Below, piece by piece: positions 6,507-9,886 of a stretch of DNA of 9,886 nt. The translations under genes and the position numbers were made by a program. How positions within the stretch are numbered: the first letter of the stretch is position 1; each line of letters begins with the position of its first letter. The stretch is taken from NCBI GenBank assembly GCA_002421475.1, contig DIJW01000156.1:1-9886 (forward strand), read 5' to 3'. Source of the stretch: Thiomicrospira sp. UBA5634 (lineage in GTDB: Bacteria > Pseudomonadota > Gammaproteobacteria > Thiomicrospirales > Thiomicrospiraceae). Under the pieces are notes generated by a model. That model searched no databases. It saw only the letters and a program-made list of their open reading frames with translations, and was not told the DNA's origin.

Positions 6507-8153
6507 ATGAAAACATGGTTTAACAAAGGTGAACATTGGGTTTGGTTTAGTGCCTCAGCCGTCAGCATTGCGGTAGTGTTAGTTTTTGGTTTGTTATTTC
6601 TGATTGCGGCACGGGGTTTAAACCACTTTTGGCCGCATGAAGTGTATGACTTCCAGCTCCAAAAAACTGGCGCACAACCAGAAACCATTACCGGTGAAAT
6701 TCATAACCGCCGTATAAAAGAAGTATTTGATCCAAATAATCCGACTGTTCAAATCAAAGAACCACAGTTATTGATTAAAACCGGTAATCGCGATGTGTAT
6801 GGCCTGGATTTTCGCTGGATAAGTGAAAAATATGTAAAAGATCAGGCATGGACAGTAGCGAAAGGTATCAGTGTTATCGAGCGTTCGGAATGGGGTAATC
6901 TTTATGGTTATGTTCACAGTTTAGTGCAGAACGGACAGGTGGTTGCTACTGGCGCTAATGTCCTGGCTGCGGTAGATAAAGCATTAGATCGCAGTCACGA
7001 TATTCGTGCTGAAATTCACCACATCGAAAAAGTGGTGGTGGGCGGTATTAATTATGAGCTACAAAACCTGCGGTTTGAACAACGTAAGTTGGAGTTAAAG
7101 CAGGCTCTGACTTCAGAGCATGAGCAAAAGTTTGAACAACGTCGTGAACAGTTACAAGCGGAATATGCTGGATTACAACAAAATTTGGACAACTTATATG
7201 CGCAATTAAAAGCGCAGGGTGAAATCCAAGTGGTGATCAGTGGCGGCCGTGAGGTTACGGTCCCGCTAAGTAATATGATTTCGCTGTGGCAACCGAATGA
7301 TATGCATTTTGGTCAGAAACTAGTATTTTTTGTCGGTTCGATAAAAAACTTTTTGTTGGATGATCCCCGTGAAGCTAATACCGAAGGCGGGGTATTTCCG
7401 GCGATTGTCGGTACGCTGACGATGGTGATTTTAATGACCTTGTTTGTGATGCCAATGGGTGTGATCGCGGCAATCTATATGCGTGAATATGCACGTGAAG
7501 GTTGGGTGTTGCGTTTAATTCGTATTTCAATCAATAACTTAGCGGGTGTGCCATCCATCGTATTCGGTATTTTCGGCTTGGGTTTCTTTGTTTATGTATT
7601 GGGTCATTCGATTGACCAAATGTTTTACAGTTATGCGTTACCCAATCCGACTTTCGGTACACCAGGCCTGCTGTGGGCGGCCTTGACGATGGCATTGTTA
7701 ACCTTGCCGGTGGTGATTGTGTCAACTGAAGAAGGTTTATCACGTATTCCGCGTGCGTTACGCGAAGGCGGTTTGGCGTTAGGCGCAACCAAATACGAAG
7801 TGATTATGCGGATTGTGTTGCCGATGACGTTACCAGCGATTATGACCGGATTGATTTTGGCAATTGCACGTGCTGCAGGCGAAGTGGCACCTTTAATGTT
7901 GGTTGGCGTAGTGAAGTTGGCTTCCGAGCTGCCGGTGAATTTAAACGCGCCATTTGTGCATTTGGAGCAAAAATTTATGCACCTGGGCTTTCATATTTAT
8001 GATGTCGGCTTCCAAAGTCCGAACGTTGAAGCCTCTCAGCCGTTAGTGTATGCCACCTCGTTATTGCTGGTGTTGGTGATTGTGGCATTGAATTTAGGCG
8101 CGATTGCCATTCGTAATCGTTTGCGTGAAAAATATAAGGCATTAGATAACTAA
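6507..8153 (+). CDS. pstA: Phosphate ABC transporter permease PstA, long form
   Basis: A 548-residue second permease subunit of the phosphate importer; E. coli PstA has 296 residues. There is one membrane segment at about 12-36, then a soluble, presumably periplasmic region (37-295) whose second half (about 155-238) is rich in E, Q, L and K in heptad-like order and probably forms a coiled coil. From about 296 onward is the conserved permease domain with several membrane helices. The EAA-type ATPase contact is at about 406-448 (STEEGLSRIPRALREGGLALGATKYEVIMRIVLPM). The extension parallels that of PstC, so the two extra periplasmic domains may work together, perhaps in docking of the phosphate-binding protein (inference). 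It is second in the operon, with a good ribosome site. It is separated from pstB by 62 bases containing a 20-base perfect palindrome. Confidence 0.95.
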   Translation: MKTWFNKGEHWVWFSASAVSIAVVLVFGLLFLIAARGLNHFWPHEVYDFQLQKTGAQPETITGEIHNRRIKEVFDPNNPTVQIKEPQLLIKTGNRDVYGLDFRWISEKYVKDQAWTVAKGISVIERSEWGNLYGYVHSLVQNGQVVATGANVLAAVDKALDRSHDIRAEIHHIEKVVVGGINYELQNLRFEQRKLELKQALTSEHEQKFEQRREQLQAEYAGLQQNLDNLYAQLKAQGEIQVVISGGREVTVPLSNMISLWQPNDMHFGQKLVFFVGSIKNFLLDDPREANTEGGVFPAIVGTLTMVILMTLFVMPMGVIAAIYMREYAREGWVLRLIRISINNLAGVPSIVFGIFGLGFFVYVLGHSIDQMFYSYALPNPTFGTPGLLWAALTMALLTLPVVIVSTEEGLSRIPRALREGGLALGATKYEVIMRIVLPMTLPAIMTGLILAIARAAGEVAPLMLVGVVKLASELPVNLNAPFVHLEQKFMHLGFHIYDVGFQSPNVEASQPLVYATSLLLVLVIVALNLGAIAIRNRLREKYKALDN

Positions 8154-8165
8154 ACCGCTGTTATT

Positions 8166-8185
8166 AACCACCAGGCCTGGTGGTT
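8166..8185. repeat. 20-base perfect palindrome containing CCAGGCCTGG copy 4
   Basis: AACCACCAGG followed at once by its reverse complement. The decamer core is 8171-8180. It starts 13 bases after the pstA stop and ends 30 bases before the pstB start. In RNA it would form an eight-pair stem with a GGCC loop, without a following U-run. It could be a processing or stability element or a partial attenuator within the operon, or only an insertion site of the repeat. It contains a GTG in the pstB frame (8180) that is unlikely to be the start. Confidence 0.88.
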
Positions 8186-8201
8186 GCAATGAATCAGTTA
8201 G

Positions 8202-8208
8202 AAAAGGA
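8202..8208 (+). promoter_or_regulatory. Ribosome binding site that fixes the pstB start
   Basis: AAAAGGA ends seven bases before ATG 8216. Neither GTG 8180 nor ATG 8189 has a comparable purine-rich site; their upstream bases are the CCAGGCCTGG palindrome and its right flank. ATG 8216 is therefore preferred. Confidence 0.8.
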
Positions 8209-8215
8209 TTTAAAT

Positions 8216-9034
8216 ATGAGCGAAAAAACAATTAATGTCGCGATGGGTCACGATCACCGTGGTATGTCTTTACAGCAAGAGAAAATGGCAATTGAAGTCA
8301 AAGATTGGAATTTATATTACGGCAAATCTCAAGCGCTCAAAAACATCAATATGAGTTTGCCGGAAAATCGCGTAACCGCCTTTATCGGCCCGTCAGGTTG
8401 TGGTAAATCGACCTTGTTACGTTGTTTTAATCGGATGAATGATTTAATAGATATTGTCAGTGTTGAAGGTGAAATGACCTTACACGGCACCGATATGTAC
8501 GATAAAAAATTGGATGTGGCTGAAATTCGTCGTCGTATCGGTATGGTGTTTCAAAAACCGAATCCATTTCCCAAATCCATTTATGAAAACGTCGCTTATG
8601 GCTTACGTTTACAAGGGATTAACGATAAAAAAATTCTTGACGAAACCGTTGAATGGGCACTGCAGGGTGCCGGTTTGTGGAATGAAGTGAAAGAACGTTT
8701 GCAAGATAACGCGTTAGGTTTGTCAGGCGGGCAACAGCAACGTTTATGTATCGCTCGCGCGATTGCGATTAAGCCAGAAGTGTTATTGTTGGATGAACCA
8801 ACTTCTGCTTTGGACCCGATTTCGACCCTTGCGATTGAAGAACTGATTTTTGAATTGAAAAAAGACTTCACCATTTTGATCGTTACCCACAATATGCAAC
8901 AAGCGGCACGTGTGTCGGATTACACCGCTTTTATGTATATGGGTGAATTGATTGAATATACCGACACGGACTCGTTGTTTACCAATCCGCAGAAAAAACG
9001 GACTGAGGATTATATTACCGGGCGTTATGGTTAA
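8216..9034 (+). CDS. pstB: Phosphate ABC transporter ATP-binding protein PstB
   Basis: A 272-residue cytoplasmic ATPase that powers phosphate uptake through PstC and PstA. All nucleotide-binding motifs are intact: Walker [10 protein letters not shown] at 58-66, Q-loop Q113 in [20 protein letters not shown], signature LSGGQ at 169-173, Walker B LLLDEP at 190-195, D-loop SALD, and switch His225 in VTHN. The NRMNDLI segment after Walker A and KPNPFPKSI are typical of PstB rather than other ABC ATPases. The N-terminal 24 residues before the conserved [13 protein letters not shown] are a short family-variable leader. Starts at 8180 (GTG) or 8189 (ATG) would add 12 or 9 residues but lack a ribosome site. 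It is third in the operon, 62 bases after pstA and 54 before phoU. Confidence 0.97.
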   Translation: MSEKTINVAMGHDHRGMSLQQEKMAIEVKDWNLYYGKSQALKNINMSLPENRVTAFIGPSGCGKSTLLRCFNRMNDLIDIVSVEGEMTLHGTDMYDKKLDVAEIRRRIGMVFQKPNPFPKSIYENVAYGLRLQGINDKKILDETVEWALQGAGLWNEVKERLQDNALGLSGGQQQRLCIARAIAIKPEVLLLDEPTSALDPISTLAIEELIFELKKDFTILIVTHNMQQAARVSDYTAFMYMGELIEYTDTDSLFTNPQKKRTEDYITGRYG

Positions 9035-9088
9035 TCGGGGTGCGGCAAAGTCTGAGTGGATAAAACAATATAGCTAAAGGGGTACGTT

Positions 9089-9829
9089 ATGGAAAGAAAA
9101 CAGTTTGGGTCGCATGTGTCGGAGTCGTATAACCAATATTTAGAAGACCTGTTTAATAAGGTTTTGGAAATGGGCGGCTTGGTAGAACGTCAATTAGAAA
9201 ACTCGGTGGCCGCTTTGCAAACGTTTGATGTCGAACGTGCGCAGGAAGTGGTGCAGATGGACTCGTTAATTAATCACGATGAAATCGAAATTGACCGTTT
9301 ATGTGTACGGGTGTTGGCGCGCCAACAACCGGCTGCATCGGATTTACGTTTAGTCGTATCGGCGATTCGTATCGCGGTTGACTTGGAGCGTATGGGAGAC
9401 GAGGTTGTTAAAATCGCCAAGTTAATTATTAATCTGAATAAAATTGGCAATCCTGATTGTTTAGATTTGCATCGCTATAAGGCCTTGATTGATATTGCGG
9501 CTTCGGCCTCTTCCATGCTAAAGACGGTATTGAATGCGTTTGCGCGTTTAGATGTTAAGGATTCGGCCTGGGTAGTGGAAGAAGAACGCCGTGTGGATGC
9601 GGTATACAAAGAATCTCTGGCGGAGTTAAAACAGCAGTTTAAACAAGCAAACGGTGACGTTGAGTGTTTCTTAGAGTTGGTTTATGCTTTACGAGCCAGT
9701 GAGCGTTTAACCGATCACGCGCGTAACATCGGTGAAACCATTATTTATTTAGTCAATGGTCAAGATGTGCGCAGTGTTGATTCTGAGCGCCTAGCTGAGT
9801 TATTAAAAGAGTTCAGCCATGCTAAATAG
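9089..9829 (+). CDS. phoU: Phosphate signalling protein PhoU
   Basis: A 246-residue all-helical protein made of two PhoU repeats. Each repeat has its metal-binding motif: DLERMGDEVVKIAK from residue 98 and SERLTDHARNIGE at 204-216. PhoU acts at the cytoplasmic face, linking the Pst transporter to the sensor kinase PhoR so that PhoB is kept inactive when phosphate is plentiful, and it limits Pst activity. Length and motifs are normal, with a slightly extended N-terminus compared with E. coli. ATG 9089 has AAAGGGG six bases upstream. It follows pstB by 54 bases with no visible terminator, and phoB begins 10 bases after its stop, so all five genes probably share one transcript. This gene order puts the uptake system and its regulator under the same Pho box. 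Confidence 0.96.
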   Translation: MERKQFGSHVSESYNQYLEDLFNKVLEMGGLVERQLENSVAALQTFDVERAQEVVQMDSLINHDEIEIDRLCVRVLARQQPAASDLRLVVSAIRIAVDLERMGDEVVKIAKLIINLNKIGNPDCLDLHRYKALIDIAASASSMLKTVLNAFARLDVKDSAWVVEEERRVDAVYKESLAELKQQFKQANGDVECFLELVYALRASERLTDHARNIGETIIYLVNGQDVRSVDSERLAELLKEFSHAK

Positions 9830-9839
9830 AGAGGATCTC

Positions 9840-9886
9840 ATGCCCAAATCGAAAGTATTAGTTGTGGAGGATGAAGCCGCCATTCG
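9840..9886 (+). CDS. phoB: Phosphate regulon response regulator PhoB (3' partial)
   Basis: Only the first 15 codons are present: MPKSKVLVVEDEAAI plus a partial codon consistent with Arg. This is the start of a receiver domain, with the acidic pair E-D of the phosphorylation pocket, and is close to the E. coli PhoB start (ILVVEDEAPIREM). The ATG has AGAGGA four bases upstream and begins 10 bases after the phoU stop. Position after phoU strongly favours PhoB over another OmpR-family regulator; the DNA-binding domain and any phoR lie outside the window. Confidence 0.85.
   Translation, partial: MPKSKVLVVEDEAAI

Noticed and set aside
8180..8215. Longer pstB reading frame from GTG 8180 or ATG 8189
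   Set aside because: GTG 8180 lies inside the palindromic repeat and neither codon has a ribosome site, while ATG 8216 has AAAAGGA at ideal spacing.
9035..9088. Internal promoter or terminator between pstB and phoU
   Set aside because: No Pho-like heptamers, convincing -35/-10 pair or stem-loop with T-run can be seen; only the phoU ribosome site is clear.

Overview
The window is ordinary chromosomal DNA from a gammaproteobacterium of moderate GC content. The evidence is a type I glutamine synthetase with the adenylylation tyrosine, the order pstC-pstA-pstB-phoU-phoB, and Pst permeases with the long periplasmic insertions known from several gammaproteobacterial lineages. A free-living aquatic lineage (Thiotrichales or Methylophaga-like) is possible, but I cannot fix the genus from sequence alone. 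There is no IS element, CRISPR array, tRNA, rRNA or phage gene.

Layout. (1) At 3-488, plus strand, is the C-terminal part of a metallophosphoesterase related to UDP-2,3-diacylglucosamine diphosphatases. (2) At 582-2303, minus strand, is a two-domain acyltransferase (PlsC-like then OlsB-like GNAT). This is the architecture of OlsF-type ornithine lipid synthases. The two genes converge on a shared bidirectional terminator. (3) At 2455-3870, minus strand, is glnA, with its own terminator. (4) A 337-base divergent control region (3871-4207) separates glnA from the pst operon. (5) At 4208 onward, plus strand, lies pstC, pstA, pstB, phoU and the first 15 codons of phoB, which runs off the end. pstS is not in the window.

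How it fits together. PstC, PstA and PstB form the inner-membrane phosphate ABC transporter. PhoU couples it to the PhoR/PhoB two-component system, whose phoB begins at the window edge. A good Pho box sits at the right distance from a -10 upstream of pstC. A second set of CTGTCAT-like heptamers in strict 11-base register lies just upstream of the acyltransferase, also 10 bases from a possible -10. If real, this puts synthesis of a phosphorus-free membrane lipid under PhoB, which makes physiological sense. glnA has a candidate sigma-54 promoter and paired NtrC-like half-sites upstream.

The most unexplained structure is a perfect palindrome, CCAGGCCTGG, present four times. All copies are intergenic and each lies near the 3' end of a gene. 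One copy is the apex of a terminator hairpin, and one is the core of a 20-base perfect palindrome between pstA and pstB. Two further 9-of-10 matches lie inside pstC and pstA. It looks like a genome-wide short extragenic repeat, uptake-type signal or protein-binding site, which this window alone cannot decide.
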